Origin: an uncultured Lachnospiraceae bacterium
Lineage (GTDB): Bacteria; Bacillota; Clostridia; Lachnospirales; Lachnospiraceae
DNA length: 35,980 nt
NCBI GenBank assembly: GCA_902766365.1
Contig: CACXDC010000047.1
Span: forward strand, 1 to 35,980
Direction: 5' to 3'
The notes under the pieces are model-generated. The model was not told the DNA's origin, did not search any database, and was given only the letters and a program-made list of their open reading frames with translations. The position numbers and the translations under genes are program-made. Numbering within the stretch: the stretch's first letter is position 1; each line of letters opens with the position of its first letter. Shown here in pieces: positions 1 to 8,120 of the stretch.

Positions 1-1196
1 ATATCATAAAACCAAACATCATTTGTTCCACCAGCATCAGTTCTAGTGAACACAAGTGCTGCAGTTGATACACCAGCATATGGTTTAAATACTCCGGACG
101 GCATAGAAATTACTGCTTCCAGCCTCTGATTTTCAACAATTTCCTTTCTGATATCCTTATGTGCTTTTGATGAACCAAATAATACCCCATCAGGAACAAT
201 ACCGGCGCATCTTCCACCAATTTTTAACATACGGACAAATAATGCCAGAAAAAGTAATTCTGTCTTTTTTGTACTACAGACTTTCAGAAGATCTGTTGAT
301 ACAATATCAGCATCCAGGCTGCCCTTAAAAGGAGGATTTGCCAGGATCAAAGAATACTTATCCTTATCAGGATTCTGGTCTGACAAGCTGTCCCTATATT
401 CAATAAATGGACTCTCTACTCTGTGGTTCATCATATTCATAGCGCCGATACGGAGCATCGTCCTGTCCATATCATATCCATGAAACATATGATTCATAAA
501 GTGATCTTTTTTCTGTTTGTCATAGAAGATTTCTTCTTTTTTGTTATGCCATAAATATTCTCCAGCCTCTACAAGAAATCCTGCGGTTCCGCAGCTTGGA
601 TCACAGATCACATCATCAGCTTTTGGATCCATTAACTCTACCATCATCCTGATTATATGACGTGGAGTTCTGAACTGTCCATTTACACCAGCAGTCGCAA
701 GCTTAGAAAGAAGATACTCATATACATCTCCTCTGGCATCAGAATCATTTAGCTTAGCTATCTGTGTATACAGCTCGTCCATTGCATCAACCACTTTTGA
801 AAGCATAAGTGGAGTTGGCAACTTGAAAATTGCATCATCCATATACTTTGAAAAAGCACTGTCTTTATTTGCATGGAGATTTTTAATAAATGGAAATACC
901 ATTTCCTGCATTACAGAATACATTCTGTCTGCAGGGTAATCTCTGAACACAGACCACTTAAGCTGTGTCCCATCAATTGTTCTTTCTCCAATTTTTACCT
1001 CTTTTGCAAAGACGCTTTCATAAGGAAGTCCAAGCATTGCGCTTTCTTTTGCATGTGTATTATCTGAAACATCCAGATCATGAATAAACATAAGATATGT
1101 CATCTGTTCAATGACATCTAACGGATTAGTAAGCCCGCCTGTCCAGAAAATCTCCCATAAGCTGTCAATTCTGTTTTTTAATTCTCCTGTTATCAT
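1..1196 (-). CDS. hsdM: Type I restriction-modification methyltransferase subunit HsdM (3' part off the left edge)
   Basis: About 398 N-terminal residues are present and the reading frame leaves the window at base 1 without a stop. HsdM is the N6-adenine methyltransferase subunit of a type I restriction-modification complex and works with HsdS (target recognition) and HsdR (cleavage). Visible motifs are the SAM-binding DPSCGTAGFL at residues 199-208 and the catalytic NPPF at 287-290, preceded by an HsdM_N-like helical region. The ATG at 1196 lies 3 nt after the stop of the fic gene and has AAGGAG about 8 nt upstream, inside the end of fic, so the two are almost certainly cotranscribed and probably translationally coupled. 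hsdS and hsdR would be expected further left but cannot be seen. Base composition is more A+T-rich than in the genes to the right, which fits an accessory defence locus. Confidence 0.93.
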   Translation of the reverse strand, partial: MITGELKNRIDSLWEIFWTGGLTNPLDVIEQMTYLMFIHDLDVSDNTHAKESAMLGLPYESVFAKEVKIGERTIDGTQLKWSVFRDYPADRMYSVMQEMVFPFIKNLHANKDSAFSKYMDDAIFKLPTPLMLSKVVDAMDELYTQIAKLNDSDARGDVYEYLLSKLATAGVNGQFRTPRHIIRMMVELMDPKADDVICDPSCGTAGFLVEAGEYLWHNKKEEIFYDKQKKDHFMNHMFHGYDMDRTMLRIGAMNMMNHRVESPFIEYRDSLSDQNPDKDKYSLILANPPFKGSLDADIVSTDLLKVCSTKKTELLFLALFVRMLKIGGRCAGIVPDGVLFGSSKAHKDIRKEIVENQRLEAVISMPSGVFKPYAGVSTAALVFTRTDAGGTNDVWFYD

Positions 1197-1199
1197 TTT

Positions 1200-2255
1200 C
1201 TACTTCTCCTTGTCCCAGTTCCATATATACTTTGTATAACGTCCACCTCCAACTTTGGAAATCTTTCCCTGTTCCTGGAGATCAATCAACGCTCTTTGTA
1301 TTGTAATCTGACTTATATCAGGACATTTTTTCATAATTTCAGTTTTGGTGATCGTGCCAACTGTTTGTTTAATGATTTCCCCAATCCGTTCCCCTTTTGT
1401 AAAACCGGCCGTTGTCAAAAGCCTCACCCTCGAAGAGAACTCCCTGTACGAGGCAAGTACAATTCCCAGCATATAAACAATAAAGGGAATATAATCATTA
1501 TCCTCTTCATGCCATCCTGTAGAGCTTGCCTGTAATGCCTCATAATATGTTTCTTTTGATGACTCAATCATCTTTTCTATACTGATATATTTTCCAACAA
1601 TATATCCACTACGATACAACAAAAGCAACGTCAGCAAACGGCTCATCCTTCCGTTTCCATCATTAAATGGATGTATACAAAGAAAGTCTAATACAAACAT
1701 AGGAATCACAATTAACGGATCAATATTTTCATCTTTAGATGCCTCATCAAAAGCCTCACATATTTTTTCAATTGCATCCGGTGTTTCCCAAGCAGGTACT
1801 GGATTAAATCTGACTTTCTTATTTCCATCAATCTCAGCAATAACATTGTCTGCAGTCTTGAAATAGCCACCAGCTTCCGATCCCATAAATCGATATAAAT
1901 CTCTATGCAGTTGAAGAATAATCCCTGACTTTACCTGTACATAATCATAGTTTTCATGAATTGTATTCAGCACATCTCTATAACCTGCTATCTCCTGCTC
2001 TGCCCGGCTCTTAGGTGTTGTTTTATCCATAACCAATTTCTTTAATCGTTCATCAGAAGTAAATATCCCCTCAATTCTGTTAGAAGCCTCTGTACTCTGA
2101 ATCTTGGCTATTTCCATAAGTTCCGTAAGTTCATCCGCATGAGCTTCGATAAATAAATTCTGTTCTCCTTTAAATTCGTGGATTTTTGTTAACATGCCTA
2201 CTATCTCCGGAGTGAGCATTTTCCCCCATTGATCTGCATAATTGATGTGTCTCAT
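1200..2255 (-). CDS. Fic/DOC family protein with N-terminal inhibitory motif and C-terminal winged helix
   Basis: This 351-residue protein contains the Fic core motif HPFNDGNGRMSR at residues 195-206, with the catalytic histidine at 195. Fic enzymes usually transfer AMP from ATP to a hydroxyl group of a target protein; the target here is unknown. Residues 58-63 (SNRIEG) match the [S/T]xxxE[G/N] inhibitory helix, placed N-terminal to the core as in self-inhibited class II Fic proteins. The last 60 or so residues look like a winged helix-turn-helix, so DNA binding or a protein contact is plausible. The start ATG at 2255 is preceded by a weak GAGGT. The gene lies directly upstream of hsdM under a shared promoter; Fic genes are often found inside type I R-M loci. 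Family is certain; biological role is not. Confidence 0.93.
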   Translation of the reverse strand: MRHINYADQWGKMLTPEIVGMLTKIHEFKGEQNLFIEAHADELTELMEIAKIQSTEASNRIEGIFTSDERLKKLVMDKTTPKSRAEQEIAGYRDVLNTIHENYDYVQVKSGIILQLHRDLYRFMGSEAGGYFKTADNVIAEIDGNKKVRFNPVPAWETPDAIEKICEAFDEASKDENIDPLIVIPMFVLDFLCIHPFNDGNGRMSRLLTLLLLYRSGYIVGKYISIEKMIESSKETYYEALQASSTGWHEEDNDYIPFIVYMLGIVLASYREFSSRVRLLTTAGFTKGERIGEIIKQTVGTITKTEIMKKCPDISQITIQRALIDLQEQGKISKVGGGRYTKYIWNWDKEK

Positions 2256-2310
2256 TCAATACCTCATAAATCATGTGAATGTGTTAATTTAATACTTTCT
2301 AACATAATTA

Positions 2311-2339
2311 ATTATATTATTCAATTATATCATTGTCAA
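2311..2339 (-). promoter_or_regulatory. Consensus sigma-A promoter for fic-hsdM
   Basis: On the minus strand, TTGACA (2339-2334) and TATAAT (2316-2311) are separated by exactly 17 bp. Both hexamers match the vegetative consensus perfectly. Transcription would start near 2304, leaving a leader of about 50 nt before the fic ATG at 2255. The spacer contains one arm of a long inverted repeat, so the promoter is probably repressible. Confidence 0.85.
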
Positions 2340-2396
2340 TTCAATTTTATCTTTTGTCATCAATTTGATATAATTGAATTTATAAATGATTCAATT
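2319..2396. repeat. Inverted-repeat cluster, probable operator over the fic-hsdM promoter
   Basis: The 14-base arms ATTCAATTATATCA (2319-2332) and TGATATAATTGAAT (2366-2379) are perfect inverted repeats with 33 nt between them. A second inverted pair, AATTGAAT (2372-2379) and ATTCAATT (2389-2396), overlaps the right arm, and further TCAATT copies occur at 2336-2341, 2341-2346 and 2360-2365. The left arm fills the spacer of the promoter. This arrangement is what a dimeric repressor operator would look like; the regulator is not identified. Confidence 0.6.
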
Positions 2397-2425
2397 AAAA
2401 AACGGACCTTTCCAGTCCGTCTTTA
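2395..2425 (-). terminator. Rho-independent terminator ending the nine-gene run
   Basis: In the minus orientation ACGGAC and GTCCGT form a 6-bp stem (extended by A-T and G-T pairs) around a 7-nt loop, followed by a run of T. It lies 10 bases after the stop of the 2435-2980 gene and separates the housekeeping operon from the fic-hsdM locus. Confidence 0.8.
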
Positions 2426-2434
2426 CTCTTTCTT

Positions 2435-2980
2435 TCATCCTTCCCTGAATATCTTTAGGAACCGGAAATATTCTTCATCACACTTATCAAAGGTGCCATC
2501 CTCTTTAAATTTCTGAAAGTATTCCCGGTATATGGATGAAAGACTTTCCTGGTAAGGCAGCCAGTCCTCTGCCATCTCATCTGCTCCGTAATGCTGGATA
2601 CAGTGGCCATCCGGCCTGCTCTCCAGATACCTTCCGCCCTTTGGCCTGTCCTCTTCTGATAACGTACAGCCGGCAGCAGCCAGTGCCGCACATATCCCTA
2701 TGGCATCCTCTCCGACGAAAGTATAGGCATGATGCCGCATTCTCATATAATAAATTTCTTTTCCCTCCAGATGAAACCGGTCAATGGCATACAGATTCCC
2801 TTTTTCCTGTAAAAGAGAAAGGATCTTCTCCCTCTCATTTCCGGTAAATCCTCTTTTTTCTATTGCCCTTTCAAGATCGGAAGGTGCAAGGCTGCAGCCC
2901 TTTTCCCGGCAGCAGCGTCCCTTGCAGTGACTGCATTCTTCTCCCGGCCTGTAACCGTCTGTATTTTGCATTATACCCAT
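2435..2980 (-). CDS. Cysteine-cluster protein resembling YkgJ-type metal-binding proteins
   Basis: The 181-residue soluble protein has an N-terminal cluster CSHCKGRCC at about residues 17-25 with another cysteine at 29, and scattered later cysteines and histidines. This spacing resembles the YkgJ family, annotated as putative zinc- or iron-chelating proteins of unknown function. No signal peptide or membrane segment is seen. The ATG at 2980 has GGGGAG 7 nt upstream, which favours it over the internal ATG at 2971. It is the last gene of the run, 22 nt after the YgjP-type peptidase gene, and is followed at once by a terminator. The family match is suggestive only. Confidence 0.75.
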   Translation of the reverse strand: MGIMQNTDGYRPGEECSHCKGRCCREKGCSLAPSDLERAIEKRGFTGNEREKILSLLQEKGNLYAIDRFHLEGKEIYYMRMRHHAYTFVGEDAIGICAALAAAGCTLSEEDRPKGGRYLESRPDGHCIQHYGADEMAEDWLPYQESLSSIYREYFQKFKEDGTFDKCDEEYFRFLKIFREG

Positions 2981-3002
2981 AATTCATCTCCCCGGCTGAA
3001 TC

Positions 3003-3692
3003 TCAGAACAGATACAGTTCATTTCCATGTTCTGCCAGCCATTTCTTCCTGACTTTATAATCCGGGCAGAAGGTTTCAACCATCTGCCAGAAATTCTGTG
3101 AGTGGTCCATATAACGCAGATGGCACAGTTCATGGATCACCACATACTCTGCCACGGCTTCCGGTGCCAGCATGAGCCGGAAGGAAAAATTCAGATTGGA
3201 AAGCCCGCTGCAGCTTCCCCATCTGCTTTTCTGATCCTTGATATGGATCTCAGAAAAGCTCACCTGCATCACGCCTGCAAAAAGCATGGCTCTTTCCCTG
3301 ATCCACTGCGCAGCCATCTTCCGGTACCACTTTTCAATGGCCGTTCTCCTGACATCATAGTCAGCCTCATAAGGCACGAACAAAAGAAGTCTGTCTCCTG
3401 CCTTCTTTACCCGGCATCGGCTGCTTTCCTCCCGGAAAACTGACAGCATCAGCCGCTCATTCAGGAAAGGGAGCTGATCACCGTTCATAAGCTGCGGCCG
3501 CCCCTCTTCTTTTTTCTTTTTCTGCATGGCAAGCCGCTTCGCTGTTGCAAGGATCCATTCCTCTTTACTTGCCACAAATCTCTCTATCTCCCTGTCGCTG
3601 ACATACCAGGGTGCTTTCACAACAAGATTGCCATCCCTGTCAAAAGAGATGGCAATCGTTTTTCGTTTGCTTTTGATCAACTGATACTGCAT
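3003..3692 (-). CDS. YgjP-like (DUF45) zinc metallopeptidase
   Basis: The 229-residue protein carries HELCH at 187-191 followed by another histidine at 197, giving HExxHxxxxxH, and SRWGSC at 156-161; both are typical of the YgjP/DUF45 family, also called the WLM-related SprT-like group. Zinc binding by the three histidines and catalysis by Glu188 are inferred from the family. No signal peptide is present, so it is expected in the cytosol; the substrate is unknown. The ATG at 3692 is 7 nt after the tyrS stop and uses AAGGA that overlaps that stop, so it is probably translated from the tyrS message. Confidence 0.9.
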   Translation of the reverse strand: MQYQLIKSKRKTIAISFDRDGNLVVKAPWYVSDREIERFVASKEEWILATAKRLAMQKKKKEEGRPQLMNGDQLPFLNERLMLSVFREESSRCRVKKAGDRLLLFVPYEADYDVRRTAIEKWYRKMAAQWIRERAMLFAGVMQVSFSEIHIKDQKSRWGSCSGLSNLNFSFRLMLAPEAVAEYVVIHELCHLRYMDHSQNFWQMVETFCPDYKVRKKWLAEHGNELYLF

Positions 3693-3699
3693 ACTGTCC

Positions 3700-4923
3700 T
3701 TATTTCACAATAATCTTGCGGAAGTTCTTCTTTCCACGTTTTACAACAAGTCCTTCTCCTGCAAAAGCATCCTTTGCAAAAGCTGCCTTTACATCAGTCA
3801 CCTTATCTTCACCAACGGTTACACCGCCCTGCTCAATAGCACGTCTGCCCTCAGATCTGGTATTTACCAGGCCTGCCTTGCAGAGAACGGAGATCAGATC
3901 AATACTTCCGTCTGTCATATCCTCATCTGTCAGTTCACAGGTCGGCATCTGTGCTGCCACGCCGGTACTGAACAGTGCTCTTGCGCTTTCCTGTGCCTTC
4001 TTTGCTTCTTCCTCACCATGTACCAGACTGGTCAGCTCATAAGCCAGGATCTCCTTTGCCTGATTGAGCTGGCTGCCTTCCCAGTGATCCATCTCATCGA
4101 TCTGCTCAAGAGGCAGGAAGGTAAGCATACGCAGACACTTCAGTACATCTGCATCTGCCACATTTCTCCAGTACTGATAGAATTCAAACGGAGAAGTCTT
4201 CTCAGGATCAAGCCATACAGCACCCTTCTGTGTCTTACCCATCTTCTTGCCTTCAGAATTCAGAAGCAGGGTAATAGTCATGGCATAAGCATCCTTGCCA
4301 AGCTTTCTTCTGATCAGCTCTGTTCCGCCAAGCATGTTGCTCCACTGATCGTCACCGCCAAACTGCATATTACAGCCATATTTCTGGAACAGTTCATAGA
4401 AATCATAGCTCTGCATCAGCATATAATTAAATTCAAGGAAAGAAAGTCCCTTTTCCATTCTCTGCTTGTAGCATTCTGCTCTCAGCATGTTATTAACGGA
4501 GAAATGAGGTCCTACTTCTCTCAAAAATTCAATATAATTCAGATCCATCAGCCATTCTGCATTGTTGACCATCAGTGCCTTGCCCTCTGAAAAATCAATG
4601 AAACGGCTCATCTGCTTTTTAAAGCAGTCACAGTTATGCTGGATGGTCTCCGGTGTCATCATGGTACGCATATCGCTTCTGCCGGAGGGATCACCGATCA
4701 TGCCGGTACCTCCGCCGATCAGTGCGATCGGCTTATTTCCTGCCATCTGCAGTCTCTTCATCAGGCAGAGCGCCATGAAATGTCCAACATGAAGGGAATC
4801 TGCGGTAGGGTCAAAGCCAATATAAAAAGTGGCCTTTCCATTATTGATCAGCTCTTTGATCTCCTCTTCATCTGTAAGCTGCGCAAGAAGTCCTCTTGCT
4901 TTTAATTCATCAAAAATTGTCAT
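3700..4923 (-). CDS. tyrS: Tyrosyl-tRNA synthetase
   Basis: The 407-residue class I aminoacyl-tRNA synthetase charges tRNA-Tyr with tyrosine in the cytosol. The HIGH-type signature is HVGH at 45-48 and the KMSKS-type loop is KMGKT at 227-231. The active-site segment [10 protein letters not shown] lies at about 187-196. A C-terminal S4 RNA-binding domain covers roughly residues 344-405. Length is normal for the TyrRS family. Only 18 nt separate it from the preceding membrane protein gene, so there is no room for a T-box leader, which many Firmicute tyrS genes have; it must be transcribed from upstream. The ribosome binding site GGGAG is 11 nt from the ATG, a little distant. Confidence 0.98.
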   Translation of the reverse strand: MTIFDELKARGLLAQLTDEEEIKELINNGKATFYIGFDPTADSLHVGHFMALCLMKRLQMAGNKPIALIGGGTGMIGDPSGRSDMRTMMTPETIQHNCDCFKKQMSRFIDFSEGKALMVNNAEWLMDLNYIEFLREVGPHFSVNNMLRAECYKQRMEKGLSFLEFNYMLMQSYDFYELFQKYGCNMQFGGDDQWSNMLGGTELIRRKLGKDAYAMTITLLLNSEGKKMGKTQKGAVWLDPEKTSPFEFYQYWRNVADADVLKCLRMLTFLPLEQIDEMDHWEGSQLNQAKEILAYELTSLVHGEEEAKKAQESARALFSTGVAAQMPTCELTDEDMTDGSIDLISVLCKAGLVNTRSEGRRAIEQGGVTVGEDKVTDVKAAFAKDAFAGEGLVVKRGKKNFRKIIVK

Positions 4924-4941
4924 CGTTTTGTCTGCTCCCTT

Positions 4942-5427
4942 TTATTTTTGTAATTGTACTGTAACAGGGTCTGTGTCATCTCCACGCTGGGAGATCTTCA
5001 CTTCCCTGCAATCCTTATCTACTTCTATGATCCGTTCACTGACAGCCGCCTTCCCTGCCGGGAAGTATCGTCCGTCCTGCCATCTGTCAAAGACGGACGT
5101 ATTATCCATCTCCCTGATATAGGCTTTGCTGTTGTCCACCTGTTTATATACAAAATACAATGCACTGTCCCAGTATCCGTAATTGCTGTTATTCTGTATT
5201 GTCATCTTCACCTTATAATAGTCACGGTCATCCCGTACATCTTTCAGTGTTCCACTGTCTACACGCTCTGCCGTTGCAGAAACAAGTTCCGGCTTCACAG
5301 CCGACTCCAGTTCATAAGATGCATATTTCAGTTCTCCGGAGGCAAACAGAAGAAGTGCGATCAGACAGACAAAGCCGCAGACTGCCACGACCAGTACGGT
5401 AATTCCGTTTTTCAGCACCTTATTCAT
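4942..5427 (-). CDS. Unrecognised single-pass membrane protein
   Basis: From the ATG at 5427 the product has 161 residues: a short basic start, one hydrophobic segment at about 8-29, and an extracytoplasmic part of about 130 residues. The outer part looks beta-rich, with a stretch like those seen in small surface domains (KVKMTIQNNSNYGYWD). It is not lipidated as far as can be seen. An upstream in-frame ATG at 5487 would give 20 more residues inside the preceding gene; the 5427 start is preferred because GGAGG lies 8 nt upstream. Start and preceding stop overlap by 8 nt, so translation is coupled to the neighbouring membrane protein. Function unknown. Confidence 0.8.
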   Translation of the reverse strand: MNKVLKNGITVLVVAVCGFVCLIALLLFASGELKYASYELESAVKPELVSATAERVDSGTLKDVRDDRDYYKVKMTIQNNSNYGYWDSALYFVYKQVDNSKAYIREMDNTSVFDRWQDGRYFPAGKAAVSERIIEVDKDCREVKISQRGDDTDPVTVQLQK

Positions 5428-6364
5428 AATGGTATCCTCCCTCTTCTGCAAGTCTGCCTGGGATTTCCTCATCATAAGGAAGAACACCCATGTTCCATGA
5501 CATAACCGTTTCTATTTTATCTATCGTATCATACTGCAGATCATATTTTTCCATATACAGCGTAATTTCCTGTACCTCTTCCGGGATCAGGAAGAAAAAA
5601 TAACCGGTAATATCAGATCCGTTGCCGCATCCGTAAGCTGTCAGAAAGCTATTGCTGTCAAACCCATAACCTGCCACATAAGGATAATAAACATCCTTTC
5701 CAAGTGGTTTCTTATAAACCACCGTTTCTTCTCCCTGGTACCCGATATAGCAGTTCTTCATGGCATAGGCATTCCGGGCATAGCCGCTGCTCTCCACATC
5801 TGCCTTAATGGCAATCAGGGAATAATCTTCCGGGAATCCCGCATAAACATCATGATTTACAATCGTATAACAGTTATCCTCCAGTGTTACCGTATTATTA
5901 TCATAATAATCAAATACCGGTGAAGTAAGGTTTTCTTCTGTATAGGATACTACACGGGCTTCCTTTTTCTGCACATTTTTAGTAAGAGATGCTGCCGCTG
6001 CAACCGCCAGAATGACAAATACCATAACACCTATACTGACAAGGCAGATAATGGTATGTACATGCACCTTGCGCCCTTCTCCTGTCTTCTCTGCCTCTGG
6101 CGCTTCTCCATGAAAAACGCTGTCCTTTACCTCATCCTCATGGACATGGCTCCTGTAATAGGGATTGTTATCCCATGATGGAGCACTTTTTCCCGGCTCT
6201 TTATCCTGAAAAATGCTCTGTTCCTCACTCTGGACATCCTGCTCCTGTGTCTCTGGTTCTGGCTTTGTTTCATCATTCCTTAACCAGTCATCACTGACCG
6301 GCTTATTCCAGAAATCATCACCGGATGATGAACTCCAGAAATCATTTTTCTGTTCGTCACTCAC
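5420..6364 (-). CDS. Unrecognised single-pass membrane protein with N-terminal DFW-type repeats
   Basis: This 314-residue protein has a long acidic, probably disordered cytoplasmic region (1-100), one membrane segment (about 103-126) and an extracytoplasmic domain (about 130-314) rich in Tyr, Asp and beta-forming residues. The first 27 residues contain three aromatic-acidic motifs, NDFW, DDFW and DDW, which may be short docking motifs. The extracytoplasmic domain ends in EEGGYHYE. It starts 30 nt after gpsA and its stop overlaps the next gene by 8 nt. The two membrane proteins have the same topology and coupled translation, suggesting one complex or process; no family was recognised. Confidence 0.8.
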   Translation of the reverse strand: MSDEQKNDFWSSSSGDDFWNKPVSDDWLRNDETKPEPETQEQDVQSEEQSIFQDKEPGKSAPSWDNNPYYRSHVHEDEVKDSVFHGEAPEAEKTGEGRKVHVHTIICLVSIGVMVFVILAVAAAASLTKNVQKKEARVVSYTEENLTSPVFDYYDNNTVTLEDNCYTIVNHDVYAGFPEDYSLIAIKADVESSGYARNAYAMKNCYIGYQGEETVVYKKPLGKDVYYPYVAGYGFDSNSFLTAYGCGNGSDITGYFFFLIPEEVQEITLYMEKYDLQYDTIDKIETVMSWNMGVLPYDEEIPGRLAEEGGYHYE

Positions 6365-6394
6365 CTGTGAATTCCTCCCTCTTTGATCATCCCC

Positions 6395-7432
6395 CTACCA
6401 GGATATTTCTGCACTGTTCTGATACAGATCCCTGAGATCTATGTTTTCTACCTTCTTATCACGGAGCATCAGCTCTTTTACAGCATCTGCTGCACTTGCC
6501 CCTTCAAAGAGCACTTTGTTCACCTGTTCAATGATCGGCATGCTTACGTTGTATTTCCTGGATAATGCATAACCGGCTTTGGCTGAATATACACCTTCCA
6601 CTACCATCTTGACCTCTGCCATGGCTTCTTCCATGGTTGCACCCTTACCGATCAGGATACCGGCTCTTCTGTTTCTGGAATGCATGGATGCGCAGGTTAC
6701 GATCAGATCTCCAATCCCTGTCAGTCCGTAAAAGGTCTCGATCCTTCCGCCCATCACGATACCAAGTCTTGCGATCTCGGCGATACCCCTTGTGATCAGC
6801 GCTGCCTTGGTATTATCACCATAACCAAGTCCGTCTGCTATACCGGCAGCCAGTGCCACTACATTTTTAAGTGCTGCCCCAAGTTCAATACCAAGAACGT
6901 CAGAGCTGGTATATACACGGAAAACTTCACTCATAAACAGATTCTGCAGATATTCTGCTGTCGCCTTGTCTTTGGAGCCTGCCACGATTGTTGTAGGCAG
7001 TCCCCTCCCTACTTCTTCAGCATGGGAAGGTCCTGAAAGCACTGCCACATTAGCCTGTGGGATCTCTTCTTCTATGATCTCAGACAGTGTCATCAGTGTG
7101 GTCTCCTCGATTCCCTTGGCCACATTTACGATGATCTGTCCGTCCTTTACATAAGGCTTCATCTTTGCAGAAGTACTTCTCGTAAAAGGAGATGGCACTG
7201 CAAGTACGAGTACATCCTTTCCCTGAATTGCTGCTTCCAGATCGGTTGTAAAGATCATATCCTCCGGCAGCTTTACCCCGGGCAGCTTCTCTTTCTGTTC
7301 CCGTTCCTCCTGCAGCATCCGGATCTCATTTTCCAGTGCTGACCAGACCGTTACCTGATTTCCATTTTTATACAAAAGCAGGGAAAGTGCCGTTCCCCAG
7401 CTTCCTGCTCCGATAATTCCCACTTCTGCCAT
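6395..7432 (-). CDS. gpsA: NAD(P)-dependent glycerol-3-phosphate dehydrogenase
   Basis: GpsA reduces dihydroxyacetone phosphate to sn-glycerol 3-phosphate, the backbone for phospholipids. The 345-residue product begins with the nucleotide-binding loop GAGSWG at residues 8-13 and contains the family stretches NVAKGIE, LSGPSHAEE and the C-terminal helical domain around ALKNVVALAAGIADGLG, which holds the catalytic lysine region. Length is usual. It lies 30 nt downstream of plsY, whose product uses glycerol 3-phosphate, so substrate synthesis and first acylation are encoded together. Confidence 0.98.
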   Translation of the reverse strand: MAEVGIIGAGSWGTALSLLLYKNGNQVTVWSALENEIRMLQEEREQKEKLPGVKLPEDMIFTTDLEAAIQGKDVLVLAVPSPFTRSTSAKMKPYVKDGQIIVNVAKGIEETTLMTLSEIIEEEIPQANVAVLSGPSHAEEVGRGLPTTIVAGSKDKATAEYLQNLFMSEVFRVYTSSDVLGIELGAALKNVVALAAGIADGLGYGDNTKAALITRGIAEIARLGIVMGGRIETFYGLTGIGDLIVTCASMHSRNRRAGILIGKGATMEEAMAEVKMVVEGVYSAKAGYALSRKYNVSMPIIEQVNKVLFEGASAADAVKELMLRDKKVENIDLRDLYQNSAEISW

Positions 7433-7462
7433 ATCCGGTTCCTACTCTTTCTATGTAATAAA

Positions 7463-8119
7463 TTATTTGATCGCTTCTTTATTCTTCTTTGTCAGATAAG
7501 TCTTTCTTTCTTCGCCCTTAAGAAGACGTTTAATGTTCTCTCTGTGCTTGTAATAGGCCATGGCCGTAAGAAAAGCTGTGATGATATACATTTCATTCAG
7601 TATTCCCTGTGTCGTATGGAACAGTCCCAGCTGTCCGCTTACTACCATCTGGATCATAATACCTGCATAAACAAGAAGAGATCCAAGGGAAACATAGTGT
7701 GTCAGCAAAAATGCACCGAAGAACAGAACCACTCCTACCGGGATAAAGGTCGGATGGAAGGAAAGTACCAGTCCAGCAGTGGCAGCAATTCCCTTACCTC
7801 CCTTGAAATGAAGGTAAAAAGGAAAATTGTGTCCAAGGATCGCTCCGGTTGCCGCATACAGCTTCAGCAGATACAGTTCTTCCGGATGTGTCTTGCCAAA
7901 CAGCGCACTGCAGATCACTACTGCCAGAATGGTTTTCATGATATCCCCGAACAGGACAAGCAGTCCTGCCTTTGTACCGAATACACGTAAGGTATTGGTA
8001 GTCCCCGCATTTCCGCTTCCATAATTTCTGATGTCGATCCCATGCAGCTTTCCATAAATAAAGGCTGTCTGGAACAGACCAAATACATAGCCGATCAAAA
8101 TACAATACAGACGTTCCAC
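7463..8119 (-). CDS. plsY: Glycerol-3-phosphate acyltransferase PlsY
   Basis: PlsY is an integral membrane enzyme that transfers an acyl group from acyl phosphate to glycerol 3-phosphate, making lysophosphatidic acid. The 218-residue sequence is mostly hydrophobic and carries the conserved loops GSGNAGTTN near residue 36 and GHNFPFYLHFKGGKG near residue 97, both active-site or substrate-binding loops in this family. The start is GTG at 8119, one base after the der stop, with AGGA about 12 nt upstream, so its translation probably depends on coupling to der. A basic tail of about 20 residues follows the last membrane segment. Confidence 0.98.
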   Translation of the reverse strand: MERLYCILIGYVFGLFQTAFIYGKLHGIDIRNYGSGNAGTTNTLRVFGTKAGLLVLFGDIMKTILAVVICSALFGKTHPEELYLLKLYAATGAILGHNFPFYLHFKGGKGIAATAGLVLSFHPTFIPVGVVLFFGAFLLTHYVSLGSLLVYAGIMIQMVVSGQLGLFHTTQGILNEMYIITAFLTAMAYYKHRENIKRLLKGEERKTYLTKKNKEAIK

Positions 8120-8120
8120 T

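Noticed and set aside
4924..4941. T-box leader for tyrS
   Set aside because: Only 18 bases separate tyrS from the preceding gene, and no specifier hairpin or T-box sequence is present there.
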